Source of the DNA: Stigmatella aurantiaca DW4/3-1
Lineage (GTDB): Bacteria; Myxococcota; Myxococcia; Myxococcales; Myxococcaceae
Direction: 5' to 3'
Assembly (NCBI RefSeq): GCF_000165485.1
Contig: NC_014623.1
Span: 4,235,501-4,299,500 of the forward strand
Length of the DNA stretch: 64,000 nt
Each line of letters begins with the position of its first letter. Positions within the stretch are counted from its first letter, which is position 1. Made by a program: the position numbers and the translations under genes. Below the pieces are notes generated by a model. That model was not told where the DNA came from and did not search any database. It was given only the letters and a program-made list of their open reading frames with translations. Shown in pieces: positions 42,003-51,709 of this stretch.

Positions 42003-42914
42003 ATGCGTTTTGTCGTCACGGGTTCCAATGGTCTGGTGGGCAGCCGCGTCTGCGCGCTGCTGGAGAAGGCAGGCCATGAGGTGGTGGGGCTTGGGCGGGG
42101 CGCGCGGCGCACGGGCGGCGCCCACCGCTACATCCCGGTGGACCTCACCCTGGAAGCGGACGTTCTCACCGCCATCGAGTCCGCGGCCCCCGAGGCCATC
42201 ATCCATCCGGCGTCCATGACGGAGGTGGATGCCTGTGAGCGGGCCCCCGAATTGGCCTACGCCGCCAACGTCACCGCGGCCATGGCCGTGGCGAAGGGCG
42301 CGCGCAAGGTGGGAGCCCACCTGGTGCACGTCTCCACGGACTATGTCTTCGACGGGGACCAGGGGCCTTACGATGAGGAGGCCCGCGCCAACCCGAGGGG
42401 CGTCTATGCCCTCACCAAGCACATGGGCGAGCAGGCCGCGAAGTCGTTCGTGCCCGGATGCGCCATTGCCCGCACGGCCGTGGTGTACGGGTGGCCTCCC
42501 GCGGGCCGCCCCAACTTCGGCGCCTGGCTGGTGGGCGCCCTGGAGAAGCAGCAGACCGTCAAGCTCTTCGAGGACCAGTTCGTCTCGCCGAGCCTCGCCG
42601 ACAGCGTGGCGGCGATGCTGGTGGAACTGGGCGAGCGCAAGCTGGGCGGTCTCTGGAATACCTGTGGCGGCGAGGTGATGAACCGCGTCTCCTTTGGCCG
42701 TGCCCTGTGCGAGGTGTTCGGGTTTGATCAAAACCTTCTCGTGCCCTCGCGCATGGCGGATTTGAAGTTGCCCAGCCCTCGGCCGCTGCACAGCGGACTG
42801 AAGGCGGACAAGGCAAGGGCCCAGCTCGTGGCGAAGCCTCTTGCGCTCACCGAGTCATTGCAGCGGTTTCATGCGGCGTGGAAGGCCGGAACCACGCCTG
42901 TTCGAGGTGCATGA
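42003..42914 (+). CDS. rfbD: dTDP-4-dehydrorhamnose reductase-like protein
   Basis: A 303-residue RmlD-like reductase, proposed to make dTDP-L-rhamnose by the last NAD(P)H-dependent step. Features: [51 protein letters not shown] (the RmlD signature), [15 protein letters not shown] (YxxxK) and ARTAVVYGW. It is somewhat divergent from enterobacterial RfbD, so a related sugar-nucleotide reductase is possible, but the operon context supports rfbD. ATG 42003. Confidence 0.86.
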   Translation: MRFVVTGSNGLVGSRVCALLEKAGHEVVGLGRGARRTGGAHRYIPVDLTLEADVLTAIESAAPEAIIHPASMTEVDACERAPELAYAANVTAAMAVAKGARKVGAHLVHVSTDYVFDGDQGPYDEEARANPRGVYALTKHMGEQAAKSFVPGCAIARTAVVYGWPPAGRPNFGAWLVGALEKQQTVKLFEDQFVSPSLADSVAAMLVELGERKLGGLWNTCGGEVMNRVSFGRALCEVFGFDQNLLVPSRMADLKLPSPRPLHSGLKADKARAQLVAKPLALTESLQRFHAAWKAGTTPVRGA

Positions 42915-43795
42915 TGAAGGGGATTGTTCTCGCCGGCGGTTCAGGCACGCGCCTGTACCCGCTGACGCGCGTCGTCAGCAAACAGCTTCTGCCCGTCTAC
43001 GACAAGCCGATGATCTACTACCCGGTCACCACGCTGATGCTGGCGGGGATCCGGGAGATTCTCATCATCTCCACGCCCTCGGATCTGCCGCGCTTCCGGG
43101 AACTGCTGGGCACGGGAGAGCAGTGGGGGGTGCGCTTCGAGTACGCGGAGCAGCCTCGGCCGGATGGGTTGGCGCAGGCGTTCGTGATTGGCCGGCAGTT
43201 CGTGGGCAACGAGCCCGTGTGCCTCATCCTGGGAGACAACATCTTCTACGGCCACGGCTTCACCGACATGTTGCAGCGGGCGGGGAAGCGGGGCCAGGGC
43301 GCCACGGTGTTCGGCTACTACGTGAAGGATCCGGAGCGCTATGGCGTGGTGGAGCTGGATGCGGCCAACCGCGCGGTGAGCATCGAGGAGAAGCCGGCCA
43401 AGCCCAAGTCCAACTACGCCGTCACGGGCCTGTACTTCTACGACAACCAGGTGCTGGACATCGCCGCGCAGCTCAAGCCGTCCAAGCGCGGGGAGTATGA
43501 AATCACCGACGTGAACGCGGAGTACCTGCGGCGAGGCCAGCTCCAGGTGGAGCTGATGGGCCGCGGCTATGCGTGGTTGGACACGGGGACCCACGAGTCG
43601 CTGATGCAGGCCTCCAACTACATCGAGATCATCGAGCGCCGGCAGGGGCTCAAGGTGGCCTGCCCCGAGGAGATCGCCTACCGCATGGCCTACATCACCG
43701 CCGCGCAGGTGGCCGCGCTGGCGGAGCCCATGCGCAAGAACGAGTACGGCCAGTACCTGCTGGCGCTCCTGGACAACAAGGGGGCGGTGTCGTGA
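42911..43795 (+). CDS. rfbA: Glucose-1-phosphate thymidylyltransferase
   Basis: A 294-residue nucleotidyltransferase making dTDP-glucose from dTTP and glucose-1-phosphate. It begins [19 protein letters not shown], the nucleotide loop, followed by [32 protein letters not shown]-type [20 protein letters not shown] and [11 protein letters not shown], all standard for RmlA. ATG 42911 overlaps the rfbD stop (ATGATGA); 42914 is the alternative. Confidence 0.97.
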   Translation: MMKGIVLAGGSGTRLYPLTRVVSKQLLPVYDKPMIYYPVTTLMLAGIREILIISTPSDLPRFRELLGTGEQWGVRFEYAEQPRPDGLAQAFVIGRQFVGNEPVCLILGDNIFYGHGFTDMLQRAGKRGQGATVFGYYVKDPERYGVVELDAANRAVSIEEKPAKPKSNYAVTGLYFYDNQVLDIAAQLKPSKRGEYEITDVNAEYLRRGQLQVELMGRGYAWLDTGTHESLMQASNYIEIIERRQGLKVACPEEIAYRMAYITAAQVAALAEPMRKNEYGQYLLALLDNKGAVS

Positions 43796-44346
43796 AGGTC
43801 CTAGAGACGGCCATTCCCGGGGTGCTCCTCATCGAGCCCAAGGTCTTTGGAGATGACCGGGGCTTCTTCCTGGAGACGTTCCACGCGAAGCGCTACGCGG
43901 ACGCGGGCATTCCCGGCCCCTTCGTGCAGGACAACTACTCGCGCTCGGCCAGGGGGACGTTGCGAGGGCTTCACTTTCAGGAGCCCCAGGCCCAGGGCAA
44001 GTTGGTCCAGGTGGTGGCCGGGGCGGTGTACGACGTGGCGGTGGATGTCCGCCGGGGGTCTCCCACATTTGGCAAGTGGGTGGGCGTGGAGCTGTCCGCG
44101 GAGAACCGGCGCCAGCTCTGGGTTCCTCCGGGCTTCGCCCATGGCTTCTGCGTCACCTCGGAGTTTGCGGACTTCCAGTACAAGTGCACCGCCCTCTATG
44201 CGCCAGAGAACGAGCGGTCCATCCTTTGGAATGATCCGGAGCTGGCCATTCCCTGGCCGCTCTCTGGAGCGCCGAAGCTGTCCGCCAAGGATGCCGCGGC
44301 GCCGCGTCTGAAGGACGCGCCCCTGCTCCCCGCCTACGAGGGGTAA
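43792..44346 (+). CDS. rfbC: dTDP-4-dehydrorhamnose 3,5-epimerase
   Basis: A 184-residue RmlC cupin-fold epimerase. The conserved parts are [38 protein letters not shown] (catalytic His), [35 protein letters not shown] and [20 protein letters not shown]. The GTG start overlaps the rfbA stop by 4 bases. Closes the dTDP-L-rhamnose operon. Confidence 0.96.
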   Translation: MKVLETAIPGVLLIEPKVFGDDRGFFLETFHAKRYADAGIPGPFVQDNYSRSARGTLRGLHFQEPQAQGKLVQVVAGAVYDVAVDVRRGSPTFGKWVGVELSAENRRQLWVPPGFAHGFCVTSEFADFQYKCTALYAPENERSILWNDPELAIPWPLSGAPKLSAKDAAAPRLKDAPLLPAYEG

Positions 44347-44465
44347 GCCGAGCCCCTGGTTGCCTGCCTGCTCCACGTGCGCCCAGGCGCGCGCTGGAGT
44401 TCAAGGGGCCGCCAGCCCCCCGTCCCGTGCGCATTGTTCCAACGCACACGGTCGAGGAGGCGGGA

Positions 44466-45524
44466 ATGGTTTTCCCAGGCAAGGGGATGAGCTGGAAAGA
44501 GTTCTTCAAGTCCCTGAAGGACGAATACACGCGGGACAAGGTGGGGGACGTCGCTGGGGCGCTGACGTTCTCGGCGATTCTGGCCATCTTTCCGTTCCTT
44601 CTCTTCCTCGTCTCGCTGGCCAGCGTCATCATCGACCCTGCCCAGGCGGAACAGCTGATCCAAGAACTGGCGCGGGTGGCGCCCAAGGAAGTGGTGACCA
44701 TCCTCGGGGATCGTCTCCACGCGTTGGCGGCCAGCAACAACGTGGGGCTGCTGACATTGGGTGGCGTGGGCGCCGTCTGGGCCGCTTCGGGCGGCATGGT
44801 GGCGCTGATGACCGCGCTCAACACGGCCTACGGCGTGGAGGAGTCGCGCCCCTTCTGGAAGGTTCGCGGCGTGGCCCTGCTGGTGACGCTGGTGACGGCG
44901 GCCATCTCCATTCTCGCCGCGGCGGCGGCGGTGGTGACACCGGCCTTGGCCGAGAAGGTCGGAGGGCCGTTCCCAACGCTCGTCACCTGGCTGCGCCTGC
45001 CCGTCGCGGGGGTGATGATGATGTTCGTCTGGGCGTTGCTCTACTACGCCCTGCCGGACGTCCAGCAGCGCTTCCGTTTCATCACCCCTGGCTCCGTGGC
45101 GGGTGTCCTCATCTGGTTGCTCGCCTCGTGGGGGTTCTCCCAGTACGTGGCGAACTTCGGCAGCTACGATGCGAACTATGGGGCCATCGGCGGCGTCATC
45201 GTGTTGCTGATGTGGATGTGGATCTCCTCGCAGGTCATCCTGGTTGGCGCCGAGATCAACGCCATCCTCGAGCACCGCTCTCCGGAGGGAAAATCCCCGG
45301 GCCAGAAGGAACTCGGCGAGGCAGGGCCCACGGTGACGAAGACCGAGGCGGAGGATCAGGGGACCGAGCTGCCCGGCTCCACCGAGTTCCGCCCCAAGGC
45401 CGAGCCTCCGTCGGCCCTGGGGCCCATGGCCCTCAAGGACACCCCCCTGGTGGCCGCGGTCAAGTGGGCGGCGGGCTTGGGGCTGGGCCTCTTCCTGTTG
45501 CGCCGGGGAACCCGCTCCAGTTGA
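44466..45524 (+). CDS. YihY/BrkB family membrane protein
   Basis: A 352-residue inner-membrane protein with about six helices of the YihY/UPF0761 family (once linked to RNase BN, which is no longer accepted; transport or envelope functions are proposed). Family pattern: VGDVAGALTFSAILAIFPFLLFL, MTALNTAYGVEE, the GSVAGVLIWLLASWGFSQYV helix and FGSYDANYGAIGGVIVLLMWMW. A soluble C-terminal tail and a last hydrophobic helix follow. ATG 44466 has GAGGAGG upstream. Confidence 0.9.
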   Translation: MVFPGKGMSWKEFFKSLKDEYTRDKVGDVAGALTFSAILAIFPFLLFLVSLASVIIDPAQAEQLIQELARVAPKEVVTILGDRLHALAASNNVGLLTLGGVGAVWAASGGMVALMTALNTAYGVEESRPFWKVRGVALLVTLVTAAISILAAAAAVVTPALAEKVGGPFPTLVTWLRLPVAGVMMMFVWALLYYALPDVQQRFRFITPGSVAGVLIWLLASWGFSQYVANFGSYDANYGAIGGVIVLLMWMWISSQVILVGAEINAILEHRSPEGKSPGQKELGEAGPTVTKTEAEDQGTELPGSTEFRPKAEPPSALGPMALKDTPLVAAVKWAAGLGLGLFLLRRGTRSS

Positions 45525-45618
45525 AAAAAAGGGAGGCTTAGACCCTCCAGGGGGCTTGCCCGTTACAGGGAAGCACGCGCGCGACACGTCCTTCTCTTCC
45601 GCCCCCCTGGAGTCTTCC

Positions 45619-46830
45619 ATGTCCTTGAAGTTCCTCGCGCGGCCTGCCCTGGCCGCCGCGCTCGCCGCCGCTGCGTTTTCCTCCCCCCTGGCCCTGGCCG
45701 AAGCGCCTGCGCCGCAGGCCGCGCCCATGCAGAAGCAGCCGGTGGAGGCCAAGCCCCCGGTGGACTCCCAGCAGAAGACGGCTCAGCCGCAAATCGAGGT
45801 GGTCTTCGTGCTGGACACGACGGGCTCGATGAGCAGCCTGCTCGAGGGGGCCAAGCAGAAGATCTTCTCCATCGCCTCGCGCATCGCCACGGGGAAGCCA
45901 ACGCCGCGCCTGAAGATAGGGCTGGTGGCGTACCGCGATGTGGGCGACGAGTACGTGACGAAGCGCTTTGACCTCAGCGAGGACCTGGACACGGTCTTCA
46001 CCCACTTGCGCCAGTTCCGTGCGGACGGGGGCGGGGACTCGCCGGAGCACGTGGGCCGTGGCCTGGGGGAGGCGGTGTCGAAGATGTCCTGGAGCGCGCA
46101 GCGGGAGACGATGAAGGTCATCTTCCTGGTGGGCGATGCCCCCCCGGCGAGCCGGGAGGAGGCGTGGAACTTCAAGCAGTGGTCGAAGCGGGCCCAGGAG
46201 CGGCACATCGTGGTGAACACGGTGCGCTGTGGCGGGGACAACGAGACGGCGACGGCCTGGAAGTACGTGTCGAAGCTGACGGATGGGACCTTCGACACGA
46301 TCGACTCCTCGGGCGGGATGCTGGCGGTGGCCACGCCGTATGACGCCGAGCTGGCGGAGGTGAACAGGCAGATCGCCGAGAAGACGCTCTACACGGGAAC
46401 GGCGGCGGTGCAGTCCGAGAACAAGGTGCGTGCCGAGCAGATGGCCGCGCTGCCGGCGGAGGCCGCGGCCGAGCGCATCAGTTACATGAAGAAGGCGCGG
46501 GGCAAGGGCGGCTCGGGCGCCGCGGCGGCGAGCAGCGCCCCCCTGGCGATCGGCGGTGCCGTGGACCTGGTGGAGAAGCCGGAGATGCTGGCCACCGTGC
46601 CGGAGGCGGAGCTGCCCGCGCCGTTGAAGGGCATGAACAAGGACGAGCAGGCGGTGAAGGTGAAGGAGCTCTCGGCGGACCGGAAGGCGCTGGAGACCAA
46701 GGCGGCGAAGCTCGCGGCGGATCGCGACACGTGGCGCCAGAAGAACGTGGAGGAGACCGCGTCCAGCTTCGATGACAACGTGATGAAGAGCGTGAGGAAG
46801 CAGGCGGCTGGGTACGGCGTGGCCTACTGA
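45619..46830 (+). CDS. Exported VWA domain protein
   Basis: A 403-residue protein with a signal peptide (LAAALAAAAFSSPLALA) and a von Willebrand factor A domain (about 58-245). The MIDAS motif is D-T-T-G-S-M in VVFVLDTTGSMSSLLEGAK, with the later Thr/Asp sites in DGGGDSPEHVG and FLVGDAPP. A helical C-terminal part (about 300-395; KVKELSADRKALETKAAKLA) may be a coiled coil. VWA proteins of this exported type bind proteins in a metal-dependent way; the partner is unknown. Confidence 0.85.
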   Translation: MSLKFLARPALAAALAAAAFSSPLALAEAPAPQAAPMQKQPVEAKPPVDSQQKTAQPQIEVVFVLDTTGSMSSLLEGAKQKIFSIASRIATGKPTPRLKIGLVAYRDVGDEYVTKRFDLSEDLDTVFTHLRQFRADGGGDSPEHVGRGLGEAVSKMSWSAQRETMKVIFLVGDAPPASREEAWNFKQWSKRAQERHIVVNTVRCGGDNETATAWKYVSKLTDGTFDTIDSSGGMLAVATPYDAELAEVNRQIAEKTLYTGTAAVQSENKVRAEQMAALPAEAAAERISYMKKARGKGGSGAAAASSAPLAIGGAVDLVEKPEMLATVPEAELPAPLKGMNKDEQAVKVKELSADRKALETKAAKLAADRDTWRQKNVEETASSFDDNVMKSVRKQAAGYGVAY

Positions 46831-46836
46831 GTGCGC

Positions 46837-46862
46837 TCCCCGGGGCGCATGCGCCCCGGGGA
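46837..46862. terminator. 26-bp perfect palindrome between convergent genes
   Basis: The half-site TCCCCGGGGCGCA (46837-46849) is followed without a spacer by its exact reverse complement (46850-46862). It fills nearly all of the 34-base gap between the VWA gene stop (46830) and the stop of the opposite-strand lipoprotein gene (46865). It could fold as a strong bidirectional terminator, although no T-tract is present. Confidence 0.6.
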
Positions 46863-46864
46863 AG

Positions 46865-48838
46865 TCAGGGCTCCAGTTGCAGGACGGTGGAGTTCCATTT
46901 CGCCGTGCCGGCCGCGAAGCCACGGTAGGCGGCGAACTCCGAGGGCTCGTAAATCTCGAACCAGCCCAGCGACGCTCCGGGGATGTCATCGCCCGCATAG
47001 GAGCTCTCTCCCCCCGCCTGGCCGGACATTCCCTGGCCGCTGGCGAATATCAGCGAGCGAGTCATGTCCACCGGGTTGATGATGAAGTCGTCGCCCTCGG
47101 AGGACGGGTTCAACGTCACCAGGGTGTGTTGCGCCTGCGCGAGCGGCCCGAAGTCGATGCGCTCCCAGGAGATGGCATCGATGGAGGCGGTCGTACAGGA
47201 CGTTGAGCCCGCGCCGCGCGAGAAGGTGATGCTGGTGGGAGAAGTGAGTTCGCCCCGAAGCACCCGGTCACAGAGAACCGGGGCGTCCGTGTTGGACACC
47301 CGGTAGGTGAAGAGCAGCGCGCTCGAGGAGAGCGTGACGGGCGGCAGGCCGGAGACGACGAGCTGGTTTCCCACCATTTTCTCCGTGGTGCTTCGGGTGA
47401 CGGTGGCGCCCTCGGCTTCCACCACCTGCACGGAGGCTTTCCACCCGCTGTTGCAGTTGGTGGAGAAGGCGAGTTCCACCTGAGCCTCCGAGGTGAGCCT
47501 GGCGGTGAAGAAGTCATCATCTCCCAGGGTGGTGCCTCCTTGTTCGGAACTCACGAGCAGAAAGGTATTCTGGAGGTTCGAGACGGGTTTCAAGGGGATC
47601 GTGGTGACCCGGCTGGCGTCCTTGCAAGCGGTGGACAGATGCTGAACCCTGAGTCCTGACGGCTTCTCTGCGGTCTGCCACAGGATTTCGATCTCGCTCC
47701 CGTCGTCGTTCCGGGAGCACGTGATGGCATTCTTGGATGTCAACGCACACCGCACGCTCGCGGAGCTGGGATCGTTTTCGTCGGAGCTGGCCTGGAAGAA
47801 CAGCATCGTCTTCGACGTGTCGAGCTGCGGGGGCGCGGAGTCGAAGGAGCACGTTTCGGAGATGCGGTTGGCCGCCAACGAGCAGAAGCCCATGCGCACC
47901 ATGGGCAGGATCGTTTCTCGCTGAGTGATCTGGGCCAGTCCCGAAACCGTGGTGGCGAGGGTGACCTGGCCGCCGGTCCGTCCCTTGAAGTAGAAGAAGG
48001 CGCGAGGCTCGCCCGCGGGCAGCACCAGCTCGGAGAGAGGGGTCTTGCACTCCGGATCGGTGAAGAAAGTGATCCCCGAGCCATTCTGCGTCTTGAGCCC
48101 CACGGTCCGTGCGGAGGTGAAGGAAGCGGGGTTGGTGAAGGTGTCCCGTGCCTCGATTTCCACCCGTGCGGAGCAGCCTCCCGCGGGCAGGGTTTGCGCA
48201 GAGGTGACGAAGGAGAGGCTTGCGGGGGGACCGGCGCGGAAGGTCACCGCTTGATTGGCGTTGGAGAACCCTTGGGCCACCAGGCCGAGATGGACCTCCC
48301 GGGCCACGGTGCCTTTGACATAGAAGGCGGCGCGGCTGCTTCCGGCTTCCACCGTCACGAGGGCGGTGGGCGTCTGGCAATTCGAATCCCGGTAGAAGGC
48401 AATGCCGGTGTTGGGGTTGGCGCTCAGGGTGATGATCGTCGCGGCCGTCACGGGGGCGGCGGCGCCCTTCTCGGTCCGGGTTTCCACCTCCACGGCTTTC
48501 GAGCACTGCCCGGCCACGAGGGGCGGCTGCGAGTTGGCGAAGGCAAGCACGGTGGGGACAAGGGTGTCCCCGCCATCTGGAGTGCCCGAATCCGGCCCGC
48601 CGTCCGTTCCGCCATCGGGTGCTCCGCCATCCGGTGTACCGGAATCTGGCCTCCCTCCAGGCTCTTCTTCGGGGAGACACTCCGCCGCGCGGCAGACGAA
48701 GCCCGTTGCGCACTCGCTGTCCTCAGTACAGGGGAAGCGCCGCGTCTCCACGCCGGTAGGGCCGCTGTTGCATCCTGTCAGCACGGCCAGAAGCATGAGC
48801 ACCAGGCGGGTGGCCCTTCGCGAGGAAGTCCGGCTCAT
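46865..48838 (-). CDS. Large lipoprotein with Asp-Gly-Gly linker, unknown function
   Basis: A 657-residue lipoprotein. Signal peptide with lipobox LTGC, a Cys-rich segment of EB-module type (CTEDSECATGFVCRAAECL), a myxobacterial linker rich in Pro-Asp-Gly-Gly (about 65-95), and then a long mostly beta region (about 100-657) with repeated elements such as TGIAFYRDSNCQTPTALVTV and SGITFFTDPECKTPLSELVL, each about 100 residues apart, which look like two Ig-like or filamin-type repeats. The end resembles a secreted beta sandwich. It overlaps its upstream neighbour by 4 bases, so the two form an operon divergent from the kinase. Confidence 0.77.
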   Translation of the reverse strand: MSRTSSRRATRLVLMLLAVLTGCNSGPTGVETRRFPCTEDSECATGFVCRAAECLPEEEPGGRPDSGTPDGGAPDGGTDGGPDSGTPDGGDTLVPTVLAFANSQPPLVAGQCSKAVEVETRTEKGAAAPVTAATIITLSANPNTGIAFYRDSNCQTPTALVTVEAGSSRAAFYVKGTVAREVHLGLVAQGFSNANQAVTFRAGPPASLSFVTSAQTLPAGGCSARVEIEARDTFTNPASFTSARTVGLKTQNGSGITFFTDPECKTPLSELVLPAGEPRAFFYFKGRTGGQVTLATTVSGLAQITQRETILPMVRMGFCSLAANRISETCSFDSAPPQLDTSKTMLFFQASSDENDPSSASVRCALTSKNAITCSRNDDGSEIEILWQTAEKPSGLRVQHLSTACKDASRVTTIPLKPVSNLQNTFLLVSSEQGGTTLGDDDFFTARLTSEAQVELAFSTNCNSGWKASVQVVEAEGATVTRSTTEKMVGNQLVVSGLPPVTLSSSALLFTYRVSNTDAPVLCDRVLRGELTSPTSITFSRGAGSTSCTTASIDAISWERIDFGPLAQAQHTLVTLNPSSEGDDFIINPVDMTRSLIFASGQGMSGQAGGESSYAGDDIPGASLGWFEIYEPSEFAAYRGFAAGTAKWNSTVLQLEP

Positions 48839-49878
48839 GGGAGTTCACCTTGGAGCACCACGCCGGCTGGGGTGGCTGAAACCTTCACGGGGGCGCCAAG
48901 CACCCAGAAGGTTCCTCCCGCGAGGGTGGCGGCCCCCGCGACGCCCAGGAGGATGTTCGCCAGCCGTGCACTTGAGCGGGCCCGGTCATCGAGCGCATAG
49001 GCCTCCTTCTGGGTGAGACCGGTGGTCTGGCCTTGCTCGTTCACGGCGGCCCCCTCCACATCGGCCCGGGCGCTGCGAGAGCGAAGTCCGAAGTATCCCC
49101 CCGCGGCCCCGCTTCCCACGGCCACCCCCAGGCAGACATAGGCTGCGCGGCGCCAAGGGGAACTGGGGGCCGTGTTCACTGCCGAGTCCTCGGGGGCAGA
49201 GGTGAGGGCTGGCATCAACGCTTGTGACAGGGGCGCGTTCGCCGTCTGGGGGGCTGTGGCGCTGCCCACCGTGGTGAGCACGGCCTGGCGCTCATCGAGC
49301 AGCTCTGCCCACCACTGTACCCGCCGCCCCTTGACCGCCACGGCCGACTGGCCTCCCGAGAGCGGACTCTCCTGCTGTCTCCACGGCGCCCCGTCCTCGC
49401 TCAGGTGAAAGCGCACGGCCCGGCCCAGTTTCAGAAGATCCGCCGTGGTTCGGACCGTGATGCGCTCAAGCGAGGTGTCATGGAGACCGGTGGGCACTGC
49501 CTCCAGCCGGAGGGCCGCTTGTTGATCGGTTACCCAGGCCTTGGCCTCGAAGAAGGGGGTGACCACCCGGGGCGCATAATCCCCCTTGAGCTGGCGGTCC
49601 GGAGCGAGCACCAGCAGCGTCTGGAACTCCGCGCGAGCCTTCGCTGGCTGCTGGAGCATGGCAGCCACCACCCCTTGGAGTTCGAGGATCTCCAGCAGGG
49701 TGTCCTGGTCATTGCCGGGGCGTGCCCGCGCGGCCTCCAGTGCCCGTGCGGCCTCGGTGTAGCGCAGCGATTCGAGAAGCCGCCTCGCCCGGGGCAGCTC
49801 GGTGTTGGGCGCCTCGCCCCAGGCCAGGGGGGTCAGCACCATGGCGGTCAGCACGGCGAGCAGGCGGGAAGATGGCAC
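48835..49878 (-). CDS. Exported TPR-like protein with two transmembrane segments
   Basis: A 347-residue protein with a signal peptide (LLAVLTAMVLTPLAWG), a helical TPR-like region (about 28-105; RARRLLESLRYTEAARALEAA), a beta part (about 115-225) and a C-terminus with two membrane helices (about 248-266 and 308-326) around a soluble loop. Such architecture occurs in myxobacterial genes beside PEGA-domain kinases. It is the first gene of the pair with the lipoprotein (ATG/stop overlap of 4 bases) and is divergent from the kinase at 49955. Confidence 0.72.
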   Translation of the reverse strand: MPSSRLLAVLTAMVLTPLAWGEAPNTELPRARRLLESLRYTEAARALEAARARPGNDQDTLLEILELQGVVAAMLQQPAKARAEFQTLLVLAPDRQLKGDYAPRVVTPFFEAKAWVTDQQAALRLEAVPTGLHDTSLERITVRTTADLLKLGRAVRFHLSEDGAPWRQQESPLSGGQSAVAVKGRRVQWWAELLDERQAVLTTVGSATAPQTANAPLSQALMPALTSAPEDSAVNTAPSSPWRRAAYVCLGVAVGSGAAGGYFGLRSRSARADVEGAAVNEQGQTTGLTQKEAYALDDRARSSARLANILLGVAGAATLAGGTFWVLGAPVKVSATPAGVVLQGELP

Positions 49879-49954
49879 AATATGGCGATATTAATCAGGT
49901 ATTAACGAAAATCGAGAATTGACAGGGGGCGGAAGGGATGGAGAAAATTTCGAC

Positions 49955-51709
49955 GTGAGCGACATGCCCTCTCCCTCCGTCGAGCCAGAGGCCCTCGCCG
50001 TGTGGCAGCAGGGGCTGACGGTGGGCCGCTACAGCCTGCTGACGCGGCTGGCAGTGGGCGGCATGGCGGAGATCTGGCTCGCACGCCAGGTGGGGCCCAA
50101 GGGGTTCGAGAAGTTCATCGTCATCAAGCGCATCCTGGATGGGCTGGGCACGGAGCCCGAGTTCGTGGGGATGTTCCTCGACGAGGCGAGGCTGGCCGCG
50201 CAGCTCAACCACCCGAACATCGTTCAGATCTTCGATCTGGGAGAAGAAGCGGGGGCCTTCTACATCGCCATGGAGTACCTGCCGGGTGAGAACCTGGCCT
50301 CCCTGGTGAGGACCGGCATGCGCCAGGGCCGGCCGCTGCCCATCCCTTTCGCGGTCCGCATCATCGCGAGCGCTGCCGAGGGGCTGGCCTACGCGCACGC
50401 CAAGACGGGACCGGATGGCGCGTTGCTCGGCATCGTCCACCGGGATGTGTCCCCTCAGAACCTCCTGGTGACGTACGACGGGGTGGTGAAGGTCCTGGAC
50501 TTTGGCATCGCCAAGGCCGCCACGCGGGAGAGTCAGACCCTGGCGGGCCAGGTCAAGGGCAAGGCGTCCTACATGTCGCCCGAGCAGGCGCGTGGGCAGT
50601 CCCTGGATGCGCGCAGCGACATCTTCTCCTTGGGGGTCATCCTCTTCGAGATGGTGACGCAATCGCGGCTCTTCAAGTTCGCCGAGCCGCTGGCCGCACT
50701 GCAAGCGGTGGCCAGCGAGGAGCCGCTCCCGCTGGCGCACGAGCGCAACCCCGAGGTTCCCGAGGCCTTGGGCCTCATCATTGCCCAAGCGCTCACGCGT
50801 CAACCCGGCCAGCGCTATCCCTCGGCGCGCCACTTCCAGAGTGCGTTGGAAGAATGGCTGCGGGGCCAGAGCGAGGCGACAGGCTCCGCCGAACTCGCCA
50901 GCTACATGTCGCAGGTCTTTGGCGAGCGCATCCAGGAGCGCGCCCGCTTGCTCGATGCCGCCCGCTCCGGAGAGATGACCGCATCGTCGGCCCGGAGGGT
51001 GGCCGCGCGCAACTCCTCGGTGAACACGCTCCCGGAATCCGCGCCACAGGCCGAGGAAGAGACCACGTTGGAGCAGCCGTGGCTCCAGCGCCGCCGGCTG
51101 CACCTCGTCGGCGCCGCGGCGGTGGTGCTCGCCGTGGGAGCCGGAGGCGGGGTGGCCCTGCTGACGGCGCGTCAGATGCCTCCCGAGCCCGTGGCCGCTC
51201 CCACGCCGCCGTCCCCACCGGTGCTCACCATCGAGACGGACCCCCCCGGGGCTCGGCTCATGGTGGATGGCAAGGACGTGGGTCGCGCGCCCTTGCGTCT
51301 CGACACACTCCCTCTGGGCGAGCACAAGGTGGCGGCCTCGCTGGAGGGCAGGGTGACCACGGAGCGCCAGGTGAAGCTGGCTCACCCGGGAGAGCGGGCC
51401 ATGGTGGTGCTGTCGCTGGCCGCCGTGCCGGTCCCTCCGGCCGCGGAGCCAACGGCCCCGCAGAAGGAGGAGCCCGCCGCTCCGCCCCGGGCGTCGAAGC
51501 GTGCCCCGGGCCGGTTGACCTTGGACACCACGCCTTGGACCCATGTCTTTCTGCGAGGGCGAAAGCTGGGGGATACACCGCTCATTGATCAGTCCCTGCC
51601 CGTGGGGCGGCACCAGCTCAAGCTCGTCAACGAGTCGAAGAACATCTCCACCGTCATCGAAGTGGAGATCCGCTCCGGCCAGAGCACGGTGAAGAAGCTT
51701 CGGCTCTGA
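49955..51709 (+). CDS. Hanks-type Ser/Thr protein kinase with PEGA repeats
   Basis: A 584-residue kinase. Catalytic residues are all present: K58 in FIVIKRI, E78, HRD at 162-164 in VHRDVSPQNLL, DFG at 182-184 and the APE-like MSPEQARG. A single membrane helix (about 385-405; HLVGAAAVVLAVGAGGGVALL) precedes two PEGA carbohydrate-binding-like repeats (PVLTIETDPPGARLMVDGKD and GRLTLDTTPWTHVFLRGRKL) at the C-terminus, so the kinase is inside and the PEGA part outside. The GTG at 49955 is chosen; ATG 49964 and TTG 49919 are alternatives. Its stop overlaps the next start (TGATG type), coupling it to the LpxR-like gene. Confidence 0.9.
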   Translation: MSDMPSPSVEPEALAVWQQGLTVGRYSLLTRLAVGGMAEIWLARQVGPKGFEKFIVIKRILDGLGTEPEFVGMFLDEARLAAQLNHPNIVQIFDLGEEAGAFYIAMEYLPGENLASLVRTGMRQGRPLPIPFAVRIIASAAEGLAYAHAKTGPDGALLGIVHRDVSPQNLLVTYDGVVKVLDFGIAKAATRESQTLAGQVKGKASYMSPEQARGQSLDARSDIFSLGVILFEMVTQSRLFKFAEPLAALQAVASEEPLPLAHERNPEVPEALGLIIAQALTRQPGQRYPSARHFQSALEEWLRGQSEATGSAELASYMSQVFGERIQERARLLDAARSGEMTASSARRVAARNSSVNTLPESAPQAEEETTLEQPWLQRRRLHLVGAAAVVLAVGAGGGVALLTARQMPPEPVAAPTPPSPPVLTIETDPPGARLMVDGKDVGRAPLRLDTLPLGEHKVAASLEGRVTTERQVKLAHPGERAMVVLSLAAVPVPPAAEPTAPQKEEPAAPPRASKRAPGRLTLDTTPWTHVFLRGRKLGDTPLIDQSLPVGRHQLKLVNESKNISTVIEVEIRSGQSTVKKLRL

